DNA from: Gynurincola endophyticus
Lineage (GTDB): Bacteria > Bacteroidota > Bacteroidia > Chitinophagales > Chitinophagaceae
Length of the DNA stretch: 64,000 bases
Assembly (NCBI RefSeq): GCF_003991195.1
Contig: NZ_RCWL01000006.1
Coordinates: forward strand, 96,256 to 160,255
Direction of reading: 5' to 3'
Shown here: piece by piece, positions 1 through 8,938 of the stretch
How positions within the stretch are numbered: the first letter of the stretch is position 1
Layout of the letters: each line of letters begins with the position of its first letter
Notes under the pieces: generated by a model
Databases searched by the model: none
Told to the model about the DNA's origin: nothing
What the model saw: only the letters and a program-made list of their open reading frames with translations
Made by a program: the position numbers and the translations under genes

Positions 1-1
1 T

Positions 2-1915
2 TATTCGGCTTTATTATTTAATCCTATTCAATCTATTCTGGATCCTACTCATCGCAGTGGCTATACTTTTGAAAATGACAGAGGTAAAGTATTGGGTAAT
101 CCGATCGCAGAAGCCCGCGAATATACTTCAGTTACTAAACTGAACCGTTTGATGGGTAATGCATTTTTGCAGGTGAAACTCAGTAATGACCTGAGCTTCA
201 GATCAAGTTTCGGTATTGATTATTTCAGCAATGAAGAAAATAGTTTTGGCCCGAATTATCTTAAAAGAACAGAAGCCAGTAATGGTGAAGCTTCTTTAGG
301 AAAAACAATCGGCTCTACCTGGCTCAATGAAAATACTTTGAGTTATAATAAGTCATTCGATAACGATCATCGTATCAATGCCGTTGTTGGTTTTACTGCG
401 CAACGTTTCCAGAATGAAAAATTGCTGGTATATGCTTTTGATTTTCCTGATAACAGAACAGGATATCACGATATCTATTCAGCTTTAAAACCGCAAAGAC
501 CCAGAAATTTTGAATCTTCATGGAGTATGTTGTCGTATCTGGGAAGAGTAAACTATACCATTAAAGATAAATACCTTTTTACTTTAACGGGTCGTGTAGA
601 CGGATCGTCTAAATTCGCTGCCGGTAACCAATACGGCTTCTTCCCTTCAGGTGCTTTTGCCTGGAGAATTTCTGAAGAAGATTTTATGTTAGACCAGTCA
701 ACGATCAATGACCTTAAGTTCAGAGTCAGTTATGGTATTATTGGTAACCAGGCAATTCCTCCTTATCAGTCACTGGCACTGGTAGGACCTTACGGAGAAG
801 GTGCTTTCAATACAGGAAGCGGCCCTGAAATTTATACCGGTAAAGAACCTTTAAGTTACGTTTACCGTAAAATCAGATGGGAAACCACTCATCAGTTAGA
901 TATCGGTTTAGACCTTTCTCTGTTTAATAACAGAATCTCTTTTACTGCCGATTATTATAATAAAAAGACGAATGATCTTTTATTATCAACCCCTATACCC
1001 CTGACCAGCGGTTTTGCTAATACGATGTTGAATATCGGTAATATCGACAACTGGGGATTAGAGTTTGATTTGCGTACGATCAATGTGCAGCGCAAGTTAA
1101 CCTGGACTTCTGCTTTGAATTTTTCAATGAACAGAAATACAATTTCTAAATTGAATAGCGAAACAGATGTAATTCTTAACAATGTTGTTTTACTAAGAGA
1201 AGGTGTTTCAATCGGAACTTTCTATGGTTATCAGTTTATGGGTATTTTCCAGACCGATGAAGAAGCTGCTTCAAACCCGGTATTGGTAGGCCAGGAGCCT
1301 ACCAGCTCAAACGTTGCTTCGCGTGCTAAAGCAGGAGACCGTCAGTACAGAGACCTGAACGGCGATGGCAAAATCGATGAGAATGACAGAACTGTTCTGG
1401 GAACAGCCGTACCTAAATTTACAATCGGTTTTACCAATACTTTACAATACAAAAATTTTGATTTAAGTATTTTCTTACACGGTTCTTACGGCAATAAACT
1501 GGCCAACTTCAATAACCTCGATCTGTTAAATTTCAACGGACAGAACAATGTATTGAAAGAAGCTGCATTGAACAGATGGACGCCTACGAATCCTTCAAAC
1601 AAATATCCGCGTGCGATGGCAACAGGAAATGTTGATCAGGGAATTATCTCGGATGTTATCGTTGAAGACGCTTCTTTCTTACGGGTAAGAAATATCACTT
1701 TAGCCTATCATGTGCCTTCACACTGGTTGAAGAAAGCAAATATTCAACAACTGAAACTATTTCTGAGTGGTAGCAACCTCTTTACTTTTACCAAGTACAC
1801 AGGGTTTGATCCGGAAGCAAATACATTCGGACAAAGTACCACTTTACTCGGAATTGACCTGGGTGGTTATCCACAGGCCAGAATGTTACAAATCGGTTTG
1901 AATGCAAGTTTCTAA
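2..1915 (+). CDS. SusC/RagA-family TonB-dependent outer-membrane receptor (5' truncated by window edge)
   Basis: The reading frame is open from base 2, so this is the C-terminal 637 residues of a protein that normally has about 1000; the signal peptide, carboxypeptidase-like domain and TonB plug lie outside the window. What remains is barrel: alternating strands and typical SusC phrases such as NIGNIDNWGLEFDL, RQYRDLNGDGKIDENDR (a calcium-binding-like Asp-rich loop) and a terminal strand ending in LNASF with a final aromatic residue. SusC proteins form the channel through which oligosaccharides cross the outer membrane, with SusD as the lid. The next gene, starting 19 bases downstream, is SusD, which fixes the assignment. 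The cargo is inferred from the downstream GH92 enzyme and phosphomannose isomerase to be a mannose-containing glycan. Confidence 0.93.
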   Translation, partial: YSALLFNPIQSILDPTHRSGYTFENDRGKVLGNPIAEAREYTSVTKLNRLMGNAFLQVKLSNDLSFRSSFGIDYFSNEENSFGPNYLKRTEASNGEASLGKTIGSTWLNENTLSYNKSFDNDHRINAVVGFTAQRFQNEKLLVYAFDFPDNRTGYHDIYSALKPQRPRNFESSWSMLSYLGRVNYTIKDKYLFTLTGRVDGSSKFAAGNQYGFFPSGAFAWRISEEDFMLDQSTINDLKFRVSYGIIGNQAIPPYQSLALVGPYGEGAFNTGSGPEIYTGKEPLSYVYRKIRWETTHQLDIGLDLSLFNNRISFTADYYNKKTNDLLLSTPIPLTSGFANTMLNIGNIDNWGLEFDLRTINVQRKLTWTSALNFSMNRNTISKLNSETDVILNNVVLLREGVSIGTFYGYQFMGIFQTDEEAASNPVLVGQEPTSSNVASRAKAGDRQYRDLNGDGKIDENDRTVLGTAVPKFTIGFTNTLQYKNFDLSIFLHGSYGNKLANFNNLDLLNFNGQNNVLKEAALNRWTPTNPSNKYPRAMATGNVDQGIISDVIVEDASFLRVRNITLAYHVPSHWLKKANIQQLKLFLSGSNLFTFTKYTGFDPEANTFGQSTTLLGIDLGGYPQARMLQIGLNASF

Positions 1916-1934
1916 ACGTTCAAAACTTCAACCA

Positions 1935-3404
1935 ATGAAAAAGTCATTATTATATATTATTATCGTTTCAGTACTTTTTACTTCTTGCAGTAAATTTTTG
2001 CAGGAAGATCCTAAACACCTGGTAACAATTGAAAATTATTATCAGACTGAAGCAGATGCTGTCAGCGCCGTTAACTCCATTTATGCATACCTCAACTCAA
2101 TCAGTACGGGGTCTACTGCGGGTGTTTATCATAGCACGTTTTGGGTAATGGCGGGTTTAGCCAGTGATGAATTGCTGAATCAGCAATTCTTTTCACCACA
2201 GTATGATCAGTTTGCAACTTTTACTTATACACCTTTTAACAGTGGGTTAGAGGAGGTTTGGGACCGCCATTATAAAACCATCACCCTTGCCAATATTGCT
2301 ATCGAGCGTATTCCTAAAATAAATATGAATCCTGCTTTGCGTGACCGCCTGGTAGGAGAAGCCAGATTTTTGCGTGCGCTGATGTATTTCAATTTAGTGC
2401 GTGTATTTGGTGAAGTTCCTTTGTTGTTAAACGAGGTAGAAGACCTATATCCTTCTAAAGTATCTACAGCTGCTATTTATACAGCCATTGAAAATGATCT
2501 GAATCTGGCGAAAGATGTGTTACCTAAAAACTATGTAATCGGCAGTGGTAAAGGACGTGCCACCAAAGGGGCGGCATGGGCATTAAGAGCAAAAATGCAT
2601 TTAACGAAAGGAGAATGGAAAAAGGCTTCCGACGCTTGTGAAGAAGTATTTAGTTTAAATGAATATGCATTGTGGGATGACTTCGGTGATGTGTTCAAAC
2701 TGGCTAACAGAAACGGGAAGGAAGCCGTATTCTCTGTTGGTTTCGGAGATGCAAACGGTGCACTCATTTTCTGGGAAGCAGGTCAGTTTCAGGTACGCCT
2801 GTTACCACCGGCACTTTCTGTTGAAGGTGTGGTAAATGCACAGGGATGGCAGGTTCCTACTTTACATCTTTATAATTCTTATGAAAGCGGCGACAGAAGA
2901 AGAGAAGTAACTTTTATTTCAGAAGTAAACAATAATGGCACTATTGAAACGATCAGGCCACATATTCAAAAATACTGGGATCGTGCAGCAGAACCGAAAG
3001 GTAATGAATCTTCAAACGATTTTCCGGTAATCAGATATGCTGATGTTCTGCTGACTTATGCAGAAGCCAATAATGAACTCGATAATGCCGGCGTTGCACA
3101 TGACTATATTAACAAAATCAGAAAACGTGCAAGGTTTAACGGTGTTACTGAATTACCTGTGCTGGCAGATCTTTCAGGATTAAATAAAGACCAGATGCGT
3201 GAAGCCATTCTGAAAGAGCGTTACCTCGAGTTTGTAGCAGAAGGACACAGGTTCTTTGATCTGGTTCGTACAGGACAACTCGCTACAAAAGTTCCATTGG
3301 CAAAACCGGGTGTAAATCCGGCACCGCGACATGTCTATTTTCCGCTTCCTTTACGTGAAACAGATATCAATCCGAACTTAAAGCAAAACGATTTATATAA
3401 ATAA
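1935..3404 (+). CDS. SusD/RagB-family glycan-binding surface lipoprotein
   Basis: A 489-residue lipoprotein. I chose the ATG at 1935, not the upstream in-frame ATG at 1902 inside the end of susC, because it begins directly with a signal peptide (MKKSLLYIIIVSVLFTSC) and a lipobox cysteine at residue 18. The helical SusD/TPR fold is supported by LVGEARFLRALMYFNLVRVFG, by ILKERYLEFVAEGHRFFDLVRTGQ near the C-terminus, and by the usual end LRETDINPNLKQN. SusD proteins sit on the cell surface as a hinged lid over SusC and bind the incoming glycan. The start is 19 bases after the SusC stop, so the two are cotranscribed. Specificity cannot be read from sequence; the neighbours suggest mannosides. Confidence 0.95.
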   Translation: MKKSLLYIIIVSVLFTSCSKFLQEDPKHLVTIENYYQTEADAVSAVNSIYAYLNSISTGSTAGVYHSTFWVMAGLASDELLNQQFFSPQYDQFATFTYTPFNSGLEEVWDRHYKTITLANIAIERIPKINMNPALRDRLVGEARFLRALMYFNLVRVFGEVPLLLNEVEDLYPSKVSTAAIYTAIENDLNLAKDVLPKNYVIGSGKGRATKGAAWALRAKMHLTKGEWKKASDACEEVFSLNEYALWDDFGDVFKLANRNGKEAVFSVGFGDANGALIFWEAGQFQVRLLPPALSVEGVVNAQGWQVPTLHLYNSYESGDRRREVTFISEVNNNGTIETIRPHIQKYWDRAAEPKGNESSNDFPVIRYADVLLTYAEANNELDNAGVAHDYINKIRKRARFNGVTELPVLADLSGLNKDQMREAILKERYLEFVAEGHRFFDLVRTGQLATKVPLAKPGVNPAPRHVYFPLPLRETDINPNLKQNDLYK

Positions 3405-3426
3405 ACAGAGAGGTTTCTCAACTATC

Positions 3427-5205
3427 ATGAAGCAAATTCAAACTTCGAACTATGAAAAAGCTCCTTTCATAGCGGTGCAGCATGAGCATGCAATTGTAGG
3501 ATGGAGTGGAGTTATTGAAAAGTTAGTACAGTCAGCCGGTCAGCAGGAGGTTAAACTCGTGACGATTGACTGTTATCAGGGAGTTGACCTGGACGCCGTG
3601 ATTCAACACGTACGTCAGCTCGCTCCGCAAGTGGTAATACATGATACCCGGCTCATCTTTTTCACTGAAGCCGCGATCGGCGAAATGGTAGAACCTTTCG
3701 TAACCGATCACCCGGTATTCGGAAAAATGAATGACCTGACTATTCAAAACTTTATTGATTCGGAGAAGTTGAAAGCGTTACAGAATACATTATCAACTCA
3801 TACCGGAATTCAATTTGTGATCGGACCGGCAGCTGCTCTGGTAACCCGTAATACCGGTATAACTGTGTATGCTGATATGGCAAGATGGGAGATTCAGCTT
3901 AGATTCAGAAAAAAACTGGTATCTAATCTTGGAGCAAATAATGCTACGGCCCCTTTTGCTTATTTGTACAGAAGATCATTCTTCGTTGATTGGAGAGTGT
4001 TAGATAAACATAAGGTTGATATTTTTGATACTGTAAATTACTGGTTAGATACCACTGTTACGGCCGAACCGAAACTTGTATCCCACCAGGCAATTCAATC
4101 AGGATTGCAACAAGCATTAAAACAGCCTTTCAGAGTAGTACCGTTTTTTGATCCGGGACCATGGGGCGGACAATGGTTAAAAGAAGTGTGTGATTTGCCC
4201 GACGGGCCCCCTAATTATGCCTGGGCATTTGATTGTGTGCCTGAAGAAAACAGTTTATTGCTGAAGCTCGAAAACGCAACCGTTGAAATACCTTCTATCA
4301 ACCTGGTACATGAATATCCGGAAGCTTTGCTTGGAAAGAAAGTTTATGATGCATTCGGTGCGTCTTTCCCGATCAGATTTGATTTTCTGGATACCATGGA
4401 TGGAGGAAATCTTAGTTTGCAGGTGCATCCGCTGAAAGAATATATCAGAGAACATTTCGGAATGCCGTTTACGCAAGATGAAAGTTATTATATGATGGAG
4501 GTGAGAGATAATGCGATAGTGTATCTCGGATTAAAAGATGAAACCGACCCGAAGGAGATGATTGATGCACTGGAATCAGCTTATGAAAATGCTACTGCAT
4601 TTGATGCCGATAAGTATGTGGCAAAATGGCCGGTAAACAAACACGATCATTTTCTCATCCCCTCAGGTACAATCCACTGTTCGGGAACAGATAGCGTAGT
4701 ACTGGAAATCAGCGCTACTCCTTACATCTTTACTTTTAAATTGTATGATTGGGAAAGAATGGGATTAGATGGTAAACCACGCCCTATTTCAATTGATCAT
4801 GGTAAGAAAGCAATTCAGTGGAACAGGCGCATTCAGTATACCAAAGATCATCTGATTAATCAGTTTGTTACTTTAAATGAAGGTGAAGGCTGGAAGGAAG
4901 AACGTACAGGTTTGTATGATAACTTCTTCATTGAAACCCGAAGATACTGGATGAATACAATCACGCATCATAATACCAACGGTTCGGTAAATGTATTGAA
5001 CCTGGTAGAAGGTGAGGAGGCAATAGTGGAAAGTCCGCACAATGCTTTTGAACCTTATATTATCCATTATGCTGAGACGTTTATTGTTCCTGCTTCGGTA
5101 GGCGACTATACGATTCGTCCTTACGGCAAAAGTGAGCATCAGCAAATTGCAGTTTTGAAGGCCTTTATCAATACCGACCATTTAAAATATTTCAACCTAA
5201 AATAA
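3427..5205 (+). CDS. manA: Class I mannose-6-phosphate isomerase with extra N-terminal domain
   Basis: 592 residues, far longer than the usual 300-400 for type I phosphomannose isomerase. The isomerase part occupies roughly residues 285-592: DTMDGGNLSLQVHP carries the zinc ligands Gln332 and His334, DESYYMME (Glu352/Glu358 region) supplies the acidic ligand, and IPSGTIHCSG supplies His417. It interconverts mannose-6-phosphate and fructose-6-phosphate in the cytoplasm. The first 270 or so residues have no signal peptide. They include FVIGPAAALVTRNTGITVYADMARWEIQLRFRKK, which looks like a nucleotide-binding or kinase-like fold without a clear Walker A; that reading is inference. It lies 22 bases after susD and 5 bases before the sugar porter, so it belongs to the same operon and explains how mannose enters glycolysis. 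Confidence 0.85.
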   Translation: MKQIQTSNYEKAPFIAVQHEHAIVGWSGVIEKLVQSAGQQEVKLVTIDCYQGVDLDAVIQHVRQLAPQVVIHDTRLIFFTEAAIGEMVEPFVTDHPVFGKMNDLTIQNFIDSEKLKALQNTLSTHTGIQFVIGPAAALVTRNTGITVYADMARWEIQLRFRKKLVSNLGANNATAPFAYLYRRSFFVDWRVLDKHKVDIFDTVNYWLDTTVTAEPKLVSHQAIQSGLQQALKQPFRVVPFFDPGPWGGQWLKEVCDLPDGPPNYAWAFDCVPEENSLLLKLENATVEIPSINLVHEYPEALLGKKVYDAFGASFPIRFDFLDTMDGGNLSLQVHPLKEYIREHFGMPFTQDESYYMMEVRDNAIVYLGLKDETDPKEMIDALESAYENATAFDADKYVAKWPVNKHDHFLIPSGTIHCSGTDSVVLEISATPYIFTFKLYDWERMGLDGKPRPISIDHGKKAIQWNRRIQYTKDHLINQFVTLNEGEGWKEERTGLYDNFFIETRRYWMNTITHHNTNGSVNVLNLVEGEEAIVESPHNAFEPYIIHYAETFIVPASVGDYTIRPYGKSEHQQIAVLKAFINTDHLKYFNLK

Positions 5206-5210
5206 ACCAT

Positions 5211-6560
5211 ATGAGTCAGGCTTCTCATAAAAGCTTTTTATACAAATGTACCATTGTAGCTGCAGTAGGCGGATTTTTATTCGGTTACGATACCGCAGTG
5301 GTATCAGGTGCTATCGGTTACATGGAAACTTACTATTCATTAGATGCGGCAATGAAAGGTTGGGCTGCTTCATGTGCTTTGATCGGTTGTATGATCGGCG
5401 CTATGGTAGCCGGTGTATTGAGTGATTCATGGGGCAGAAAAAAAGTACTTCAACTGGCAGCATTTGCATTCGCAATTTCTTCTATCGGTATTTTAATTCC
5501 GATGAACTTCAGCGGATTTATAGTTTTCAGAATGATCGGAGGTATCGGTATCGGACTCGCTTCGATTCTTGCCCCGCTATATATTTCTGAGATAGCACCG
5601 GCAGAAAGCAGAGGCCGTCTCGTATCTATTTATCAACTGGGTATAGTAATCGGTATTCTGGTAATCTATTTTGTAAATGCCGGTATCGCTTCATTAAATA
5701 CAGTTGAATGGAATATTGCTACCGGATGGAGATGGATGTTCGGCTCAGGAATTCTGCCTTCCATTTTGTTTATTATCCTGTTGGCAAATGTACCCGAAAG
5801 CCCGCGCTGGTTAGTACAACAGCATCGTTCAGTAGAAGCTAAAAGTATTCTTCTGAAAATTAATGATGCAGTTACTGTTGAAAATGAAATGAACAGTATT
5901 CAGTCGGCGATCGGTGAAAAACAGATTTCCCTGAAAGAATTATGGAAAACCGGTTTCAGAAAAGCTTTACTGATTGGTGTTGTTCTGGCTATTTTATCAC
6001 AGATAACCGGTATTAATGTTATCATGTATTATGCACCTGAAATATTTAAACAGACAGGGGCTGATACCGAAAGTTCTTTGTTGCAAACAATTATTGTAGG
6101 TGCAATTAACTTTTTGATGACATTAGTAGCGATACGGTATGTTGACCGCCTGGGCAGAAAAAAACTATTGCTCATCGGTTCGCTGGGTATGGCTGTTTGT
6201 TTATTGATTGTCGGATTAGGTTTTCATTGGAATATCGGGCAAGCCTGGATTATCTTACTTTCTATTTTGTTGTATATCTCATTTTTCGCCATTTCTCTGG
6301 GTCCGTTAACTTTTGTTGTAGTCAGTGAAATCTTCCCTAATCAGGTACGTGGCAGAGCCATGAGTATAGCCATTTTCTTTTTATGGTTATCTACCTACAT
6401 CGTTTCACAAACATTCCCAATGTTACTGGAAAGTGTCGGCGCTGCTAAAACTTTCTGGATCTATATGATATTATCAGCAGTAGCATTTGTATTTGTGTGG
6501 AAATTCATTCCTGAAACAAAAGGTAAATCGCTCGAAGAAATTGAAAAAATGTGGCAATAA
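5211..6560 (+). CDS. MFS sugar porter (sugar:H+ symporter, XylE/GLUT-like)
   Basis: 449 residues with about 12 membrane segments. Sugar-porter signatures are in the expected order: GGFLFGYDTAVVSGAIG in TM1, DSWGRKKVLQ between TM2 and TM3, PESPRWLV after TM6, DRLGRKKLLL in the second half, and PETKGKSLEEIEKMW after TM12. The TM7 stretch QITGINVIMYYAPEIFK is the usual hexose-contacting segment. Family members are inner-membrane proton-coupled importers of monosaccharides. It sits between phosphomannose isomerase and the secreted proteins of the PUL, so mannose or another hexose released in the periplasm is the likely substrate. It starts 5 bases after the isomerase gene. An exact sugar cannot be assigned from the sequence. 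Confidence 0.92.
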   Translation: MSQASHKSFLYKCTIVAAVGGFLFGYDTAVVSGAIGYMETYYSLDAAMKGWAASCALIGCMIGAMVAGVLSDSWGRKKVLQLAAFAFAISSIGILIPMNFSGFIVFRMIGGIGIGLASILAPLYISEIAPAESRGRLVSIYQLGIVIGILVIYFVNAGIASLNTVEWNIATGWRWMFGSGILPSILFIILLANVPESPRWLVQQHRSVEAKSILLKINDAVTVENEMNSIQSAIGEKQISLKELWKTGFRKALLIGVVLAILSQITGINVIMYYAPEIFKQTGADTESSLLQTIIVGAINFLMTLVAIRYVDRLGRKKLLLIGSLGMAVCLLIVGLGFHWNIGQAWIILLSILLYISFFAISLGPLTFVVVSEIFPNQVRGRAMSIAIFFLWLSTYIVSQTFPMLLESVGAAKTFWIYMILSAVAFVFVWKFIPETKGKSLEEIEKMWQ

Positions 6561-6597
6561 TTATCAAATAAATTATAAACTCTAAAAACTAACGATT

Positions 6598-7386
6598 ATG
6601 CAACCCATAAGACTCCTGTCTTTCATCGCTATTTTTTCATTGGCAATAGCGTGTAAAAAAGACGAAGATGCTCCTGCTCCGGTAGCAGCATTAAGCACCA
6701 ATGAAGTTACTTCTAAAACAGGAAGAGCTGTAACTACCACTTTCTCTGTCAGCACTACAGTGCCCGGTTCATTAGTGATTACAAAAACCGTAAACACCGA
6801 TGTAGATCGTGACTGGGAAACAAACGGCACTAAAACTGTAGTATTGGAATCAGTAGGCAATAACCGTTATGAATATGAATTTGAATATGTTCTGGAAGAT
6901 GATGATGCTGACAAACTGATCGGTTTCAACTTCTCTTACACAGACGGTAATGGCCAGAATGTACAGAAAGATTTAAGTATTAATGCTATTACTTCTGCAG
7001 AACAAACGATTTATAGCAGACAATGGAAGTTAGTTTCTAAAATGTGGGTTTCTGTTACACCGAATGTAAGTGATCTGAAAGATTGTGAAACAGATGATGT
7101 TTTTACCTGGAATTCAGACAGTACTTACAGTATTAGCTACGGAACCAAAGCCTGTACTTTCGACGGATTTAATGAGTATACAAAATGGTGGATCACTGAA
7201 GACGAAACAAAGTTTGTAATGGAAATGAAAGGCGTTTTTGATGGTTCTGTTAATTTACACGAATATTCGGTAAAATCTGTAACCAGAGAAAGAATCGTTC
7301 TGGAACAAACAGTTGACTTAACTGATTTCGGTGAGCCATATACTGCAAACGAAAAATTCGTTTACACTTATGAGCCGGTTAACTAA
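6598..7386 (+). CDS. Hypothetical lipoprotein, possible lipocalin-like C-terminal half
   Basis: 262 residues beginning with a lipoprotein signal (LSFIAIFSLAIAC, cysteine 19) followed by the charged KKDEDAPAP linker typical of Bacteroidota lipoproteins. I do not recognise a named family. Residues 25-135 look like an all-beta Ig-like domain (TGRAVTTTFSVSTTVPGSLVITK). From about residue 140, YSRQWKLVSKMW followed by short beta strands (DDVFTWNSDSTYSISYGTKAC) resembles the lipocalin-like domains common in such lipoproteins. Two cysteines here, in LKDCETDD and TKACTF, could pair. Placement between the transporter and the hydrolase suggests a surface or periplasmic glycan-binding accessory of the PUL, but that is inference. 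A 37-base gap separates it from the sugar porter. Confidence 0.75.
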   Translation: MQPIRLLSFIAIFSLAIACKKDEDAPAPVAALSTNEVTSKTGRAVTTTFSVSTTVPGSLVITKTVNTDVDRDWETNGTKTVVLESVGNNRYEYEFEYVLEDDDADKLIGFNFSYTDGNGQNVQKDLSINAITSAEQTIYSRQWKLVSKMWVSVTPNVSDLKDCETDDVFTWNSDSTYSISYGTKACTFDGFNEYTKWWITEDETKFVMEMKGVFDGSVNLHEYSVKSVTRERIVLEQTVDLTDFGEPYTANEKFVYTYEPVN

Positions 7387-7460
7387 AATCTTATATGAAT
7401 CTGGCAGGTGTTTTACCTGCCAGATAAAAATACAAATACTAACTAAATAATTTCCACATC

Positions 7461-8642
7461 ATGCGAGCCAATCTTATTTTATTTGCCTTGATATTCATAC
7501 TGGCAACATCTTCATGCAACTCAAAACCTTCAACGGGAGAAGAGAAGGCGAATAATGAATTTACATTTACGGTGGAAAAAGCACCTGAATATGAAAACTG
7601 GTTTCACCGGAGCAAAGATTGGTTCGGTGGTGATGGAATTTTCATGGTTCGAAAAGATGGAGTAGAATATGCCAGTGATAATTCTAAAGATGATATTCTG
7701 ATCTGGTTCAGTGATACTTTACTGGGAGATATTGTGAACGGCATTTTAAAATGGTTTAAGATGATAAATAACTCTTTAGCCATTGTACCGCCAGATGGAA
7801 GTCCTGCCTTCAAATGGGATTCTGTTCAGAATGCAGCCGCTTCTATTGTATTACCAACTACTCCTAAATCCCAGGAAGGTGAATATTACTGGTTGGGTGA
7901 CGGATTTGTGAATACAGAAAAAAATAATGACTTGTATGTAATTGGCTATAGAATTAAAACTACAGCCGAGGATGTGGCATTTGCTTTTGAAGAAAGAGGA
8001 AATACGTTAATTGTTGTTCCTTCTGACCAGTGGAATAACTGGAGAGCCAGTCGCCAGGTAGATATTCCTTTTCATGGGGATAGAAAAATTACAGAAGTTC
8101 CGAACTTCGGATCTGCAATTTTAGTAAATACCAAAAAAGCAGGTGTTAAAAATGCTGACGGTTATATTTACATCTATGGTGTAAAAGGTCAGCAAAAAGA
8201 TTTAATGGTGGCGAGAGTATTACCTAAAGATATTGAAGATTTCGGTGCCTGGAGATTCTGGGACGGTTCTGAATGGTCAAATGTATTCGACTCTGCCAGA
8301 GCAATCGCTACTGAAGTTTCTAATGAATTAAGTATTAGCCAGCTGAGTGACGGCAGATATGCAATGGTATATCAATATCAGACAATGAGTCCGGTAATTG
8401 GCCTGAAACTGGCTGCTCGTCCTGAAGGACCTTATTCTGATATGATTTCATTGTACAATGTAAGTGCCGATATAGAGCAGGATAAAAATATTTTTCCTTA
8501 CAATGCAAAAGTACATACTGTTTTGTCGAAACCTAATGAACTGGTGATCAGTTATAATGTGAATTCCTTTGATTTCTTTAAGGATATTTATACTTATCCG
8601 AACTTATACAGACCAAGATTTATCAGAGTAAAATACGAATAG
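7461..8642 (+). CDS. Lipoprotein with DUF4185/DUF5005-like beta-propeller
   Basis: 393 residues; the signal peptide ends at ILATSSC (cysteine about 19) followed by NSKPSTGEEK. The body resembles the five-bladed propeller proteins filed as DUF4185/DUF5005, which are related in fold to GH43/GH32 glycosidases: WFGGDGIFMV near residue 55, DDILIWFSDTLLGDI, YYWLGDGFV, DGYIYIYGVKG, WRFWDGSEWS, YAMVYQYQTMSPVIGLKLA, and the terminal RPRFIRVKYE. An acidic residue in the first blade (GGDG) and DTLLGD could be catalytic, but I cannot prove activity. In a mannoside PUL it may be a surface glycan-binding protein or a hydrolase acting before GH92. The family name comes from memory of sequence patterns, so the fold is more certain than the DUF number. 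Confidence 0.7.
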   Translation: MRANLILFALIFILATSSCNSKPSTGEEKANNEFTFTVEKAPEYENWFHRSKDWFGGDGIFMVRKDGVEYASDNSKDDILIWFSDTLLGDIVNGILKWFKMINNSLAIVPPDGSPAFKWDSVQNAAASIVLPTTPKSQEGEYYWLGDGFVNTEKNNDLYVIGYRIKTTAEDVAFAFEERGNTLIVVPSDQWNNWRASRQVDIPFHGDRKITEVPNFGSAILVNTKKAGVKNADGYIYIYGVKGQQKDLMVARVLPKDIEDFGAWRFWDGSEWSNVFDSARAIATEVSNELSISQLSDGRYAMVYQYQTMSPVIGLKLAARPEGPYSDMISLYNVSADIEQDKNIFPYNAKVHTVLSKPNELVISYNVNSFDFFKDIYTYPNLYRPRFIRVKYE

Positions 8643-8938
8643 TTCATTCTAATAAGGTACGAAAAAAAGTTGATATTTCCAAATTACAGATGTTTCTGGC
8701 TATCAGGGGATTCAACTGTTTTAATGTGAACGTTTAATTCCTTAATTCCTCCTATGTTTGAAATGGTAATGGGAAACATGAAGAGAATGAAGGTATGAAG
8801 GTAAAGCAGCGCGGACGACAGCACTTCATTCGCTTTTCAACTTCATTCTCTTCATGTTTTAAATTGCAATCATCAGTTAGAATAAGACAAAGCGAAGCGG
8901 CAGGAGCTTTTTAATTTCTTAATGTTTCAAAATATATT
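8643..8938. other. 296-base intergenic stretch with a long perfect inverted repeat
   Basis: No coding frame is convincing here. The stretch contains a 19-base perfect inverted repeat (arms 8774-8792 and 8841-8859, 48-base spacer) and, at 8742-8760, a 19-base motif seen again with one mismatch at 25875-25893. It interrupts an otherwise tightly packed operon just before the GH92 gene, so it could hold an internal processing site or promoter. Confidence 0.6.
8774..8859. repeat. Perfect 19-bp inverted repeat with 48-base spacer
   Basis: Left arm aaacatgaagagaatgaag (8774-8792) is exactly complementary to the right arm cttcattctcttcatgttt (8841-8859). In RNA this would form a long stem capped by a 48-base loop that includes a second cttcatt copy (8823-8829). 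There is no T-run directly after the stem on the plus strand, so it is not a canonical terminator. It could be an mRNA-stabilising structure that sets GH92 expression relative to the upstream genes, or a relic of a small inverted-repeat element. Confidence 0.7.

Noticed and set aside
955-1182. 75-residue minus-strand frame inside SusC
   Set aside because: Antisense shadow of a strongly conserved barrel segment, without signal peptide or family features.
8774-8859. Intrinsic terminator inside the PUL
   Set aside because: The stem is long, but it has a 48-base loop and no following T-run, and the operon continues with GH92 and the ROK kinase on the same strand.
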